64,000 nucleotides of DNA, from positions 42,221,618 through 42,285,617 of the forward strand of contig CM051027.1 in NCBI GenBank assembly GCA_027627225.1, given 5' to 3'. A program made the position numbers and the translations under genes. Every line of letters starts with the position of its first letter. Position 1 is the first letter of the stretch. Source of the DNA: Congeria kusceri (taxonomy: Eukaryota; Mollusca; Bivalvia; Myida; Dreissenidae). Positions 1 to 10,442 of this stretch are shown piece by piece. The notes under the pieces are model-generated. The model did no database searches, had not been told where the DNA came from, and worked only from the letters and a program-made list of their open reading frames with translations.

Positions 1-1577
1 ATAAACAGGGCACTTTTGCACGCTAACTTCGATATTGAAATATATCCAAAGCAGCTAGGACCGTATTGTATAAGGTGAAATCTGCGAGTGGACATAATTC
101 AAAGCTACAAACACTGTAGCCACACTAGTGTCACATTATTTTTAAGGTATCGAGTTCGAAGCGTTTACGCAATAAAACTATGATATGGTCAAGCGATTTT
201 CTCTTCGTCGTGCCAAATTGCGTCTCTCGAGAAGAACCATTGCGATACTTGAGAGTGAGAGAGAGCAACTATCTCTGTTAGCTACACGTTCGAAGCTTAC
301 AACCGGTTTTTCAGAAACAAGTCTGAAATACATCTAAAACTGTTTGCAACGTTTTGTAATCGTTGCGATTTTATCGGCGTTTTCGGTGACACCTGCGAAT
401 TGAAATAAATGGGAATTATAACTGCGTTAGACACCTCAATTTTATATTCATCTTTTGACTTAACGAAGCGCATTCCAAATACTTTTCGTCGAATACTTGA
501 ATATCTTCGCTAGAATCATTGCGATACTTTGGAGAGAGAGTTATAACTGCGGTAGCCACGCCAATCGTAAATTCATCTTTTGACTACACCAAGCGCATTC
601 TTTTTGCCAAGCATTTCACTTTTCGTTGGGCTTACATGAATATCTTCGCTAGAATCTTTCCGATACTTTGGAGAGTGTACGCGTTCGAAGTTTACAATTG
701 ATGTTTATGCGTAAACCATGAAATTGATCCAAAACAGTTTGCAACGTATTGTATACGTTTCGTTATGTTGGCGTTTTCGGTGAAACCTGCGAATGGATAT
801 AACTGAAAGCTACAAACACTGAAGCCACACGAGTCTCACATTCATTGTAAGGTGTCGAGTCCGCAACCGCTTTCGCAATATAACGATGATATTGCCAAGC
901 GTTTCTCTCTTCTTCGTGATGAATTGCGTCTGTTGAGAAGAATCATTGCAATACTAAATTTCTCATTTAGCGACCCGTTCTAAGTTCACAATGGATGTTC
1001 ATGTAAAAACAATAAAATGTATCTATTTATCCAAAACAGTTTGCAACGTATTGTATACATTTCGTTATGTTGGCGTTTCCGGTGAAACTTGCGAGTATAT
1101 ATAACTGAAAGCTACAAACACTGTAGCCACACTAGTGTCACATTCATTTTAAGGTATCGAGTCCGCAACCGCTTTCGCAATAAAATATTGCCAAGCGTTT
1201 CTCTCTTCGTCGTGATGAATTGCGTCTGTCGAGAAGAATCATTGCGATACTTTGGAGAGAGCAACTATCTCTGTTTGATACACGTTCAAAGTTCGTAACC
1301 GGATTTTCAGAAACAAGTCTGCAATGCATCTAAATCTGTTTGCAACATTTTGTTATCGTTGCGATTTTATCGGCGTTTCCGGTGAAACCTGTGAATTGAA
1401 ATAAATGGGAGTTATAACTGCGTTAGACACCCCAATTTTATATTCATCTTTTGACTTAACGAAGCGCATTCAAAATACTTTTCGTCGGGCGTACTTGAAT
1501 ATCTTCGCTAGAATCATTGCGATACTTTGGAGAGAGTAAATTACTCAGTAAGCAACGCGTTCAAAGTTCACAATTGA
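1..1577. repeat. Diverged satellite array, left block
   Basis: Tandem degenerate monomers of roughly 270-305 bp. Each carries the same ordered landmarks: GGTGAAACCTGCGAATGG, CACTGTAGCCACACTAGTG, AACTATGATATTGCCAAGCG, a TCTCTCTTCGTCGTG block, GAATCATTGCGATACTTTGG, and CCAAAACAGTTTGCAACG. Copies here are more diverged and partly deleted compared with the right end of the window, as expected at an array edge. Short open frames on both strands recur with the repeat and are not genes. The array ends near 1577, where the CACAATTGAT landmark gives way to unrelated sequence. Confidence 0.9.
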
Positions 1578-4500
1578 TCGTTGGTCGTAGCTGTCTTAGA
1601 TCACTTTTGACCTAGATTTTCTTGAGATAATTATGCAGCGGGAAAATTGAATGCCAATAGAATTCGGCAAATTTTCTAGTTCTAGGGAATGGAAACTTCA
1701 AACAATGGTTTAACGTATACCAATAACTGTTGCATACTTTTGGGGATTAAACATTTCCATAATTGTTTACATAAGCGGTTAAAATGAAGTTATAAACACA
1801 TCGTCAACATATACTTTAGAACTGAGACTAATTATGAACGTATTTTTTCATTGCATGCCATAAACAAAATGGTATATTCATTCACGTAACGAAATAACTA
1901 TTTTGTTTAGCCTATATTTATATAAGCTGTATACGCTCTATAAATAGCAATTGTGCAATGTTCCCATTCTTAAATCTCATTCACAATGTTGCCGTTCCAT
2001 GTAGCCCATTGTAGCGAGTTCATCACATTCCAGAATCAGTAGTGTCATTCTAAAAATAGCGCGCGTATCTAGCAACCGTTGCATAGCTGTGTTAATATAC
2101 TCGTACATGCATCAATAATAGCGTTCAAAGAATCATAAACCTACAAAATTTAATAAATGGGGAATTTATATTTATAAACTTACTGTTAATTTGAATTAAA
2201 ATTGTGGTTACGATTTATAAACGATTATTTATAATTGCATCTTTCTATCAACTTCACCAGTAGATGTTATTTTATCTATATAAAAAATGCTACATTTTCA
2301 GTAGATAAAATGTTATAAAAGAAGAATCGGAATACGTCGAATTGTTATTCGCGAAGCATGAATACACAATTTGCAATACTAATTATGAACAGGAACCCCT
2401 GCTATATCGTATTTCTACTGATATAATTTAAAATCGTCAAAGTCTATTTAATTTTTATGGTTGCGTTATCAAAAATAAAGTCTGAACATTTCAAAAATCG
2501 CTGAATGTTCCCTGGTTATTGCTTTTTATTGTGATACACAGTATAAATGCTTGTTTGACTTCAAATCGTTATTATATTAGATAACTAACATGAATGGTAT
2601 ATTACCGGTACTATAAAAACGTATATAGACTCGTCTGATACATAATAATTTTCATTCATTCCCGAATTAGGTTTTTAATCCGTTTCGAACAACATTTTTT
2701 TTAAGTTTCTGCATTTGTTGGGGTAAAATCCATATATATGTAGCATTTCAGATGCCATTTGACCCAAGAAAAGGGTTTGTTTACATAGCATTCAACAGAT
2801 TTGACCTCCTGTCACACAACAAAAAAAGAATTTGACCCCAAACTGTCAATGTCAGATATTAATTAACAGTCTTCTGTCACACCTGAACCTGTGGGTGAGG
2901 TCAGCCGCCTGCAATCTTCAATCTGTTTCAGATACTTTCTCCTGTGTAATCTGTGAAAATAAAAAGATTTTCTGTGCATGTTTACTCAATATTGTGATTA
3001 CTAGTGTAAGTTAGATACAATAAGTGTACATACACAATAGTTTACAAAGTCTTAATTACTGCCAATAGGCTATAGTCGCTATGCAGGCTTCACATTGTCG
3101 AGCTCACGTGCGAACAGTTCAGTTCAAAAACGGGTTTGAGAGTCCCAACAAGGGTTAAACTCTTGCTTTTCCTACTGGTGTTGATAAGAAGTATGCCAGG
3201 CTGGAAAAGAAGTCATTAGATAGAATACATGACAATAATCATGTACTAACCTTTAAAGATTCCGATGGTACGGACACGACTGTGTCAGCTTTACTGCCCC
3301 GCCCCAACGCTCCAGTGTAGTTGACAAGTTCAGTAGTTTCACTTAGACTTGTATATCAATGAGTTGATGGTTCCGGCTGAGGTCCTGGTTTTTTTCAACA
3401 CTGCATTAAAAAACATACTCACATTAAACCAAACTGTGATGGTGATTTAAATTTTGATGCCGCTATCTCCATTAGGTGGGGTCTAGGTTGGCGTGAGCGG
3501 CCAATTCCTTCTTTGTTACATATAAAATATTCAAAATTTGATCTCACTTTTCACCATGACCAAGCTACTTTCCACTATATCACCATACATTGTTGGAAAG
3601 ATGAGGACATAACCCTTAGAAAAAACAGCATCAAAATTTTTTATGTGTTGTAACTCAAAATATTCACCTATAAAAAACGCATCGGTTTTGACGGACATGG
3701 AGGCTGCCATTTTGCGCATGAATACATGAGCCAAAAGTTATGAAGCTGGGAACCACTAGACAATAGTACCACTAAAACAGCCTTTTTCTTATAGCTTACA
3801 TATATACCTTTAAAATGATACCAAAACATATCATTTAAACTGTATTTTACAAATGATATGCATCCTGCACTCAACCATATGTGCTTATTATCTAACCGTT
3901 TTGGGGTAATCAGACCTTAATTAGACTTGTAAATTACCTGGATTCCCAGCGTTTAAATCGGACACATGTTTACATAGTGATGTTTAACCCTAGGTGGCAT
4001 TATTGATTCACGTGAATAACAAACTGCTGTCAAACTTTTCATTGTAATTTATTTCATTGTTTTAATATTTAATACCTTTTGGAAAATTGTCATAATGCAG
4101 GTCATTGATTAATTATGTAATTTTTTGTGTATATATAGTGAAACATTGTATACTTTCATTCAAAAATCGATGGTTTGAACTGTTTCTGTCAGTCTTCTGT
4201 TGTTCACGTTGTAACGTTCTAAATTTTAGCAGAATTCTGCGATGGCAGAATTTTTGGAGGTAGTATAAAAGGCCGAGATTTTTGTATTAGACTCAGAACG
4301 GTTGGGTCGGTATATATGATGACATGAAAAATTAAGAACAAATATTGTGATTTGATATTATAGACTACTGTATAAAAGTCTTGCATAAAACTGAAAAAGA
4401 ACTGGCAGAATTTTGGCAGAATTTTCCTATTTATTTATTGTCAATTTTGTGATTGCACATTTTTAGCTGCTATGACACTATATTATTGATACATGAATTA

Positions 4501-4671
4501 ATTTCTTATAATTGTATATTTATGAGATATTTAAACTCTTTAATACAATTAAGACATTTACATTATGTCTTCATTCTCACTTTGTTAGTTAAATAAAAAC
4601 AGAACTCCTAAATGAATTCTAGATAAATGAATCCGCCTCCGTTGGTATTCTCAAAGTCAGAGTCGTGATAA
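1578..4671. other. Non-satellite island, mostly unassigned
   Basis: About 3.1 kb of AT-rich sequence without the satellite landmarks. No long open frame and no recognisable transposon end were found. The only coding-looking stretch is a short frame at 3159-3320, listed separately. A run rich in GCAGAATT motifs lies near 4228-4440 and looks like degenerate short repeats. The rest is unassigned. Confidence 0.5.
3159..3320 (+). pseudogene. Possible exon or exon relic, unknown product
   Basis: A 53-codon stretch open from 3159 to a TAG at 3318-3320. Its composition looks more protein-like than its surroundings: mixed charged and hydrophobic residues such as DKKYARLEKKSLDRIHD, then a proline-rich end (LLPRPNAPV). 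There is no ATG and an in-frame TAA lies immediately upstream at 3156-3158, so it could only be an internal or terminal exon or a relic. No clear AG acceptor stands at the 5' edge. I do not recognise the family. Chance is a real alternative. Confidence 0.2.
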
Positions 4672-4915
4672 TATAACTATAATATTGCCAAGCGTTTCTC
4701 TCTTCGTAGTGGCAAATTGTGTCTCTGGAGAAGAATCATCTCAGTTAGCGACCCGTTTCGAACTTCACAATGGATGTTTATGTAAAAACTATGAAATATA
4801 TCCAAAACAGTTTGCAACGTAATGTATACGTTTCGTAATGTTGGCGTTTACGATAAAACCTGCGAATGGATATAATTGAAAGCTACAAACACTGTAGCCA
4901 CACTACTGTCACATT
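4672..4915. repeat. Satellite segment left of element 1
   Basis: Resumes the monomer at the ATAACTATAATATTGCCAAGCG landmark and runs to GTCACATT, where element 1 begins. The 3' flank of element 1 restarts at ACTATAATATTGCC. About 50 bp of monomer between these two points is missing, so the insertion appears to have deleted target DNA instead of duplicating it. Confidence 0.85.
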
Positions 4916-4924
4916 TTATTTGGT

Positions 4925-5923
4925 TTTAAATTTATTTGGTCATCTTCTTTTGAACCTGTGTCTAGAAAAACCTTATATTTACCGTTCATATATGGCGGTT
5001 TAAATGTACCAAATGTCCTATATAAATGGTATTCTTTATCATTATCGCATTTGCAAAAGTTTATATCTGATTATAAAGCACCATGGACACATTTTACTAG
5101 ATACTGGATAGGTTTTAAACTAAGAAAATACAATAAGAAATTTGAAAGTGATTTATATCCAAAAAGTGATTGTGTACCTGTTTTCTAAGAAAATTGTCTC
5201 AAAGCTTTAGATACTATTTTAAAAATGCAAGAAGATGTTAATTTTATGAACATTACAACGAAGGAATTTTACCTTACATTGTTACAAGTAGAAGATACAA
5301 ATGTAAAATGCAAAGTGAATTTTCCACAAATTCACTTTTCAACTTATTTTAAAAATGTTTTTTCAAATGCTATTGACCCATGTCACAGAAATATTTGTTT
5401 TACCTTACTTCATGATGTAACTTATGTAAATTACTACCTTTATTTAAAAGGAATTTTTAAAATGAAACATTGCTATTTTTGCAAGAATATTGAGACTGTT
5501 TCTCACTTATTTATAGAATGTTCTTTTTTCAACACGTTAAATAGAGTTGTATTATACTTATTAAATATTGCATCAGATACCAAAATTACTCTATCTGAAA
5601 AGATGTTTAGATTTTTTGATTTTAAATCAGACAGTGTAGGCCATAATTACACATTTTTGGTCATTTTGTCAATTTCAAGGTATGTTATTTGGTACATTAG
5701 AAACCAAACCAAGCATCACAATAAGCATTTTAAAATTGTTGACAGTATTTCCATGTTTTTGTCATTATTAAGATTAAGAATATTTGTGGATTTTAAAAGA
5801 ATGAATGAATACAAATTTTTAGAAACATGGGGCTTATATGACATCCTTGGTACAGTAAACAATGAACTTATTTTTGGTAAAGATACTTTTGTAGAATTTT
5901 ATGTCAAAAAGCATAAATTGTAA
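4925..5923 (+). pseudogene. ORF2 C-terminal fragment, family A reverse transcriptase
   Basis: Encodes the region downstream of the reverse transcriptase core. It starts near the FKFIW / FEPVSRKTL segment conserved in Tx1/L1 ORF2 proteins and ends at the natural TAA (5921-5923). Open frames 4958-5188 and 5225-5923 are in the same frame, separated by a nonsense codon at 5186-5188 where the full-length copy has a tyrosine codon. The C-terminal zinc-knuckle-like motif CYFCKNIETVSHLFIEC (C-x2-C-x7-H-x4-C) is intact. The endonuclease and catalytic YADD are absent, so this is a dead fragment. Confidence 0.9.
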
Positions 5924-5950
5924 CAAGTTTTCTTTCTGCTGTTTTCTTCT

Positions 5951-6028
5951 TCTTTCTGCTTTCAGGATGATGGCAGCCGGATGGTGACCGGGTGAGCCTT
6001 GGGGCTGTCATCCTGCCAGCAGAAAGAG
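5951..6028 (+). other. Post-stop RNA hairpin, family A (element 1)
   Basis: Inverted repeat just after the ORF2 stop. CAGGATGATGGCAGCC (5963-5978) pairs with GGGGCTGTCATCCTG (6001-6015), enclosed by a second pairing between TTTCTGCT upstream and AGCAGAAA downstream. The same structure lies at the same place in family B with different stem bases. The 5' arm is preceded by a pyrimidine tract ending in CAG, so it also resembles a 3' splice site. Confidence 0.7.
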
Positions 6029-6169
6029 AAAGATTTTGTTCTTTATGTGAACTACACTGTAATGCATTGTGTATTGTGTAAAGGGTTGTATTGTATATTG
6101 CATCATCCTGTTTCATGGTCGTTCCGTAGTGTTTCCATTTCAGTCATGGTTTTCATATTTGTTGTGTAA

Positions 6170-6275
6170 CCCACTATTGGGAATCATCTCTTTTCATGCT
6201 TTCATATCCATATCACTCATACTTCATCACTATGTAGCCACGCCATACCATTGCCTCATATTCACTCATGTAGGT
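6170..6275 (+). other. Conserved 3' UTR block, family A (element 1)
   Basis: Opens with the mini-hairpin CCCA-CTAT-TGGG (6170-6181) and continues to CATGTAGG near 6275. It matches the family B 3' UTR (23657-23763) far better than the surrounding non-coding sequence does: TATCACTCAT, TTCATCACTATGTA, ATACCATTGCCTCAT and CATGTAGG are shared in order. The function is unknown; recognition by the element's own protein is one possibility. Confidence 0.6.
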
Positions 6276-6761
6276 CCTATAGAACGACTTACTAACCTTT
6301 CTCATTAATGGATTATATCCATGCACACTATTTTTGCTGAATTGCCATTATGTCACGTGATTCAGGCTGTGCTTGGTTTTGGGGCCCGAGGGGAGGTTGT
6401 GGTCGTGTCCATCACGATCTCGCCTCGAGCTCTGAACCCAGCGCCGCCGTAGACTACGGATGCATACGGGTGTTTGGTGGCCTTTTCCGGATGAGGAGAC
6501 CCGGGTCCTGTTGTCCGGGAGACGCCGCCGCACGCCTGCGCATCAATGTTACTTTTATGTATATAACGTTTTCATAATTTTAAATAATATTTTCATTACC
6601 CGTAAGGTACGTGACATCTTTTCAAAAATAAACAATATATCGTTAATAATCCATTAATATTCTAATAGTGCCCGACTCATTTAGGAACGGTGGAAAATGT
6701 ATTGTATGTGAAAATATTTTCATACATATTTATTATTACAGTTTAATAACAAATTTAACGT

Positions 6762-6871
6762 TTAAACGTGCAGACGTGAAAGACTGTTATAACATCAGTG
6801 TACGTGCAGACGTGAAAGACTGTTTTTATCGTCAGTATTTAAACTTATACGTGCATACGTGAAAGACTGTT
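6762..6871 (+). repeat. Three mini-hairpin repeats in family A 3' UTR
   Basis: Three copies of ACGTGCAGACGTGAAAGACT-type sequence at about 6764-6788, 6801-6823 and 6848-6871, spaced ~40 nt. Each can fold as a 4-bp ACGT/ACGT stem with a GCAG (third copy GCAT) loop, followed by GAAAGACTGTT. Equivalent repeats occur in family B and in element 5. Confidence 0.65.
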
Positions 6872-6969
6872 TAACATCTGTTTTCAAACCTGTACTTGCA
6901 TACTTTCTGTGATATGTCCACCAATAATTTATATTTTAATTTCAATTTAGTTTTCTCTTTTATCGGGCC

Positions 6970-6990
6970 CTGGGCCGCTTTACAGCCCAG
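6970..6990 (+). other. 3'-terminal hairpin, family A (element 1)
   Basis: CTGGGC (6970-6975) pairs with GCCCAG (6985-6990) around the 9-nt loop CGCTTTACA, about 30 nt before the A-rich tail. Family B has the same loop length and TACA end with a different but fully paired stem. In stringent-type LINEs such hairpins are what the reverse transcriptase recognises at its RNA 3' end. Confidence 0.7.
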
Positions 6991-7029
6991 TTGTTACGTA
7001 AAACAATAAAGTTTTATGACAAAGAAAAA

Positions 7030-7176
7030 AACTATAATATTGCCAAGCGTTTCTCTCTTCGTCGTGGCAAATTGTGTCGAAGTTCACAATGGATGTTTAT
7101 GTAAAAACTATGAAATATATCCAAAACAGTTTGAAACGTAATGTATACGTTTCGTAATGTTGGCGTTTCCGGTATA
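7030..7176. repeat. Satellite segment right of element 1
   Basis: Continues the monomer from ACTATAATATTGCCAAGCG to GGCGTTTCCGGT, with one internal deletion after AAATTGTGTC. Ends near 7173-7176, where unique DNA begins. Confidence 0.85.
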
Positions 7177-7199
7177 TGGAAAGCCGGTTGGGACCCCCG

Positions 7200-7830
7200 C
7201 TAAATTACATTAAAATATATAGTAACTATCGGACTATCGGAGATTTTCATTTTGCGGAACTTTAATATTCCGCGAAAAACAACGCTAATATAAGAATATA
7301 GCAGCCGTCGGAATTTCGGGAATCAACATTTTCCGACGGACAGAAAGATACTAATTACTTAACAATTTTCGGGACATTTGTTCCCACGGGAAGAATTCGG
7401 AATCTAAAAATCGCGGAACTTGCAACATTTTCCGACGGACAGAAAGATCCTAACTTAAATAGCATTTTTCGGGACATTTGTTCCTACGGCTAGAAAGCGA
7501 AATCTAAAAAGCGCGGAACTTTGCAAATCTTCCAACGGAACAATTTAGCATTAAACACCGCACAAAAAGCGGAATCTAAAAAGCGCGGAATTTTGCAAAT
7601 CTTCCGAAAAATTGAGCATTGAACACTGCAAAAAAAGCGGGTTGCCATTGGTTACCCGCGAAAATTATAACACATTGAATACTGCACAAACAGCGGGTTG
7701 CCATGGGTACCCGAGAAATCGGAATCTAAAAAGCGCGGAACTTTGCCAATCTTCCGACGAAAATTATAACACATTGAATACTGCACAAAAAGCGGGTTGC
7801 CATGGGATACCCGAGAAATTGATTTGATTG
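7200..7830. repeat. Degenerate tandem repeat with GCGCGGAAC and GGTACCCG motifs
   Basis: Several imperfect copies of about 60-110 bp built from the blocks AAAAAGCGCGGAACTTTGC, ATCTTCCGACGGA, ATTGAATACTGCACAAA and AGCGGGTTGCCATGGGTACC. It is richer in CG dinucleotides than its surroundings. It ends directly before a promoter-like stretch with paired CCAAT boxes, so it could be an upstream regulatory or CpG-rich array. The short open frame at 7612-7827 is a by-product of the repeat. Confidence 0.6.
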
Positions 7831-7940
7831 GTTCCGATACCTAGAAACAACCAATCAGAAACGTTGACACAAATACATCTAGAAGCTATATTTAAACATG
7901 GTAGACGTCGGTTGTGTATACAGAGTGGAATTAGTAAAGA
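7826..7940 (+). promoter_or_regulatory. Candidate RNA polymerase II promoter and first exon
   Basis: An inverted CCAAT (GATTGG, about 7826) and a direct CCAATCAG (7851-7858) are followed by TATATTTAA at 7887-7895. About 30 bp further, near 7918-7925, is a plausible start, and a donor AGA|GTAAGTG stands at 7940/7941. Spacing and order fit a CCAAT plus TATA promoter with a short non-coding first exon. This is pattern evidence only; no conserved protein downstream confirms it. Confidence 0.35.
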
Positions 7941-8584
7941 GTAAGTGATTTAAATATATTACTTATTATAGTGTCATTAATGTGAAATTGGTTGGAATTC
8001 ATTGAGGCAAATGGAGTTTTATTTGCAAACATGCACACTTATAACCAAAGGGGCAGAGGGAAATTAAATACGAGTAACGCTTTGCCCAATATCGGTTCGC
8101 ACCTGCCTATATTAACTACCCACTAATCCACATTTTTATACATAGATCTAGGCAGAATAATATTATGTTATAAATGTATGGATCAGTGTATGTAGGACCA
8201 TATTTGTACAAATCATATTGTTAAAAAAAATAGGATCTCATTCTTGACATGTGATGATGTGTGGAAATGATTCTTAACACATCATATTCACAGTCTCATT
8301 CTTCACATTTTCTGTCCATTTTGTGATAAGATCTACAGTCTGGTATTTTATATGCAATGAGCTCATATTCTTCACATATGAAAATAAGTGTGCCAATTGT
8401 CTGAGAGATGATAATGATTTTGATTACATCTATAAACAAAATCAATTTGAAATGGTCAATGGAATGTCTATTTCCATTATCTAGTATGGTAAGTAATTAT
8501 TCCAAAATAAGTGCTATTTCACATGGATTGGATACTTCGGGCACTAAAATAAAACTAGAAAACGAGATTTTTCATTCTTTTCAG

Positions 8585-8635
8585 ATGATGTTCGCAAAGA
8601 TAGAAGACGCTGACAGCAATATTTGCAAAACGAAG
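8585..8635 (+). CDS. Candidate internal coding exon, unknown small protein
   Basis: A 51-nt block bounded by TTCTTTTCAG acceptor (AG at 8583-8584) and GTATGT donor (8636). It reads MMFAKIEDADSNICKTK in a frame also open upstream, so the ATG codons need not be the start. It is a multiple of three, in phase with the exon-like block at 9672-9794. A weaker exon-like piece ending in a GTAAGTA donor lies just upstream around 8406-8492. I do not recognise the product. Confidence 0.3.
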
Positions 8636-8704
8636 GTATGTTTACTAGGTTAAGGAATGATTGTAATCATTTTATACTTCGTTGTTAGGAAAGTGAAATC
8701 TTTT

Positions 8705-9331
8705 TAGCTCGACTTTTCACCGCATAGTTCGAGCTATACTACTCACCCATTCGTCGGTGTCGCTGTAATGCTCTGGTTAAAGTTTGCGTGCAACAAGTGC
8801 ATATCTCTCTAACTACTGCAGATATTCAATTGAAACTTCACACATGTCTTCGGGGTCATTATGTAAGGTCACTGACCAAGGCACATAACTCTGATCTACA
8901 ATTTAGCAGAATTATGCCCCTTTTTTACTTAGACATTTCAGATTAGAGTTTGCAAGCAACAACTCTATATCACTATAACTAATACAGATATTCAATTAAA
9001 ACTAGACACATGTCGTCTTTGGGTCAATATAGAAGGTCACTGATCAAGGCCCATAACTCTGGCTTGCAATTTAGCCGAATTATTCCCCGTTTTGTACTTG
9101 GAAATTTCAGGTTAAAGTTTGCGTGCTACAACTTCATATCTCTATATCTGCTACAGATATTCAATTAAAACTGCACACATGTTTTCAAGGTCATAATATA
9201 AGGTCACTGGCCAAGGCACATAACTGTGGCCAGCATTTTAGCAGAATTATGCCCTTTTTGTAGTGATAAATGCCAATAACTCTGACAAAGCGGTTGAATA
9301 GTCAAGCGCGCTGTCCTGAGACAGCTCTTGT
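8705..9331 (+). mobile_element. HINE/Helentron-like non-autonomous element (copy 1)
   Basis: Starts at AGCTCGAC and ends in GAATAGTCAAGCGCGCTGTC...AGCTCTTGT. Near its 3' end GCTGTC-CTGA-GACAGC forms a perfect 6-bp hairpin. Subterminal inverted repeats of the TCGA(A)TAGTCGAGC type sit at both ends, and the interior is about four diverged ~150-bp tandem units (CAATTTAGCAGAATTATGCCCC...GGTCACTGACCAAGGC). Subterminal repeats, internal minisatellite and a terminal hairpin are the known layout of non-autonomous Helentrons, including the bivalve 'pearl' elements. It lies inside a putative intron. No Rep/helicase is encoded. Confidence 0.5.
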
Positions 9332-9671
9332 TTTATTTCTTTATTGACCAAAACCATAGTTAACGAGACAACTTGTATGTTGCTCAAGAAAAGAAAACAC
9401 AGAACAGTAGTTAACCAGTAATTTAAAATACCATGCAAAATTCATTTGAAAGTGCCCAAAAGTGCAATGTACAATTACTGGGCAGATTATAATAATGGCC
9501 AGGAATGTATTTCAATAATGTATTAGAAAAATCCTCCTAAGGTGGACTCCTTTAATTGGAAAGGCTTTTTGGAAGATTGTTGTACTGTAATTTATATTCA
9601 AGTTTACATTGATATGTTAACATTACATTCTGATGTTATGCACTTATAAATATCTAGTGTTCTTATTGTAG

Positions 9672-9794
9672 GACCTGCATGACTGTGTGTTGAAGTGCCC
9701 TGTATGACACTTGGCCGCAGAGGAATATCACCTTGGATCCAGTATTATTAAGAGGATGATGAACATTCCTCCCGTGTTATTGGTTAATGAAGAG
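9672..9794 (+). pseudogene. Candidate internal exon with in-frame TGA
   Basis: Exactly 123 nt between CTTATTGTAG acceptor (AG at 9670-9671) and GTAAGT donor (9795). In phase with the 8585-8635 block it reads DLHDCVLKCPV, then TGA (9705-9707), then 28 open codons (HLAAEEYHLGSSIIKRMM and on). The other two frames close quickly, so this frame looks like the former coding one. A cysteine codon (TGT/TGC) mutated to TGA would restore a C-x2-C pair, suggesting a decayed gene. A recoded TGA or non-coding RNA are less likely alternatives. Confidence 0.3.
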
Positions 9795-9849
9795 GTAAGT
9801 TCACATTTTTAAACAAACAGATGACACTTGTTTATTGTTCAATACTAGC

Positions 9850-10035
9850 AACTTGAGTCACAACAGTGTAATGGTATTGGTGTCCACCTTGCGATGAGGG
9901 ATCATGAGTTTGATCTCTACTTAGGACTCTCAAAAAGACATTAGTTCTGGTTCTTCCAAGAAAAAGATTTGCAAGTGTCGCAATAAGTCTCGAGCATTCG
10001 AGGAATGCAGACTGAAATACATAGGTTCAAACTAA
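9850..10035 (+). mobile_element. tRNA-derived SINE, degenerate
   Basis: The head resembles a pol III tRNA promoter: A-box-like GTGTAATGGTATTGGTGTCC, then a degenerate B box in ATCATGAGTTTGATCTC. It is followed by a body with CTCAAAAAGACATTAGTTCTGGTTC and TCGAGCATTCG, typical of mollusc tRNA-headed SINEs. The promoter boxes are eroded, so it is probably inactive. It lies in the putative last intron of the candidate gene. Confidence 0.5.
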
Positions 10036-10442
10036 ATACTAGTCACTTCAATACAATATTTGTAGTTGCTGTTGTAAACAATTAGTAAATAGTTCTATTT
10101 TACTTGATTATCTGTGACAAGTAAATATATACCGGTACAGGCCGGTAACTTTTTACTTTATCTGTGATTACACTGATCATAACATATTATTTATCTTTTC
10201 GCCTAAAGCATTTAAAGTATTCAATAAATGCAAACAGTCTGATAGTCCAAAGCTTGCTTATTTTAGCATGCTTCAACAATTATATGCTACAGCATTTAAA
10301 AATAATTGACTTGTGATTACTGACACAGTTGTTGCGATTTCTAGAAATACAATGTAGGTCATGTGTTGTATATATTTAAAAAAATAACGGATGTAATGAA
10401 ATTGTTCAGTATTGAGTGTGTACTTTGTTTCGTGTTTTTCAG

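Larger units (their letters stand above)
4925..7029 (+). mobile_element. Element 1: 5'-truncated family A Tx1/L1-type LINE
   Basis: Aligns with the 3' third of the full-length family A copy (from about 40906 to 42950). It contains the C-terminal part of ORF2, the post-stop hairpin, the conserved 3' UTR block, a GC-rich patch (6346-6545), three mini-hairpin repeats, the terminal hairpin, AATAAA and an A-rich tail. The 5' end is truncated. Between satellite and element (4916-4924) sits a short filler matching element sequence a few bases downstream (TTTATTTGGT at 4931-4940), typical of messy 5' attachment during target-primed reverse transcription. The 3' end joins the satellite at ACTATAATATTGCC. 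Confidence 0.9.

Noticed and set aside
9705..9707. Selenocysteine codon in the candidate gene
   Set aside because: No recognisable selenoprotein family and no convincing SECIS element seen in the putative 3' UTR; a nonsense mutation is simpler.
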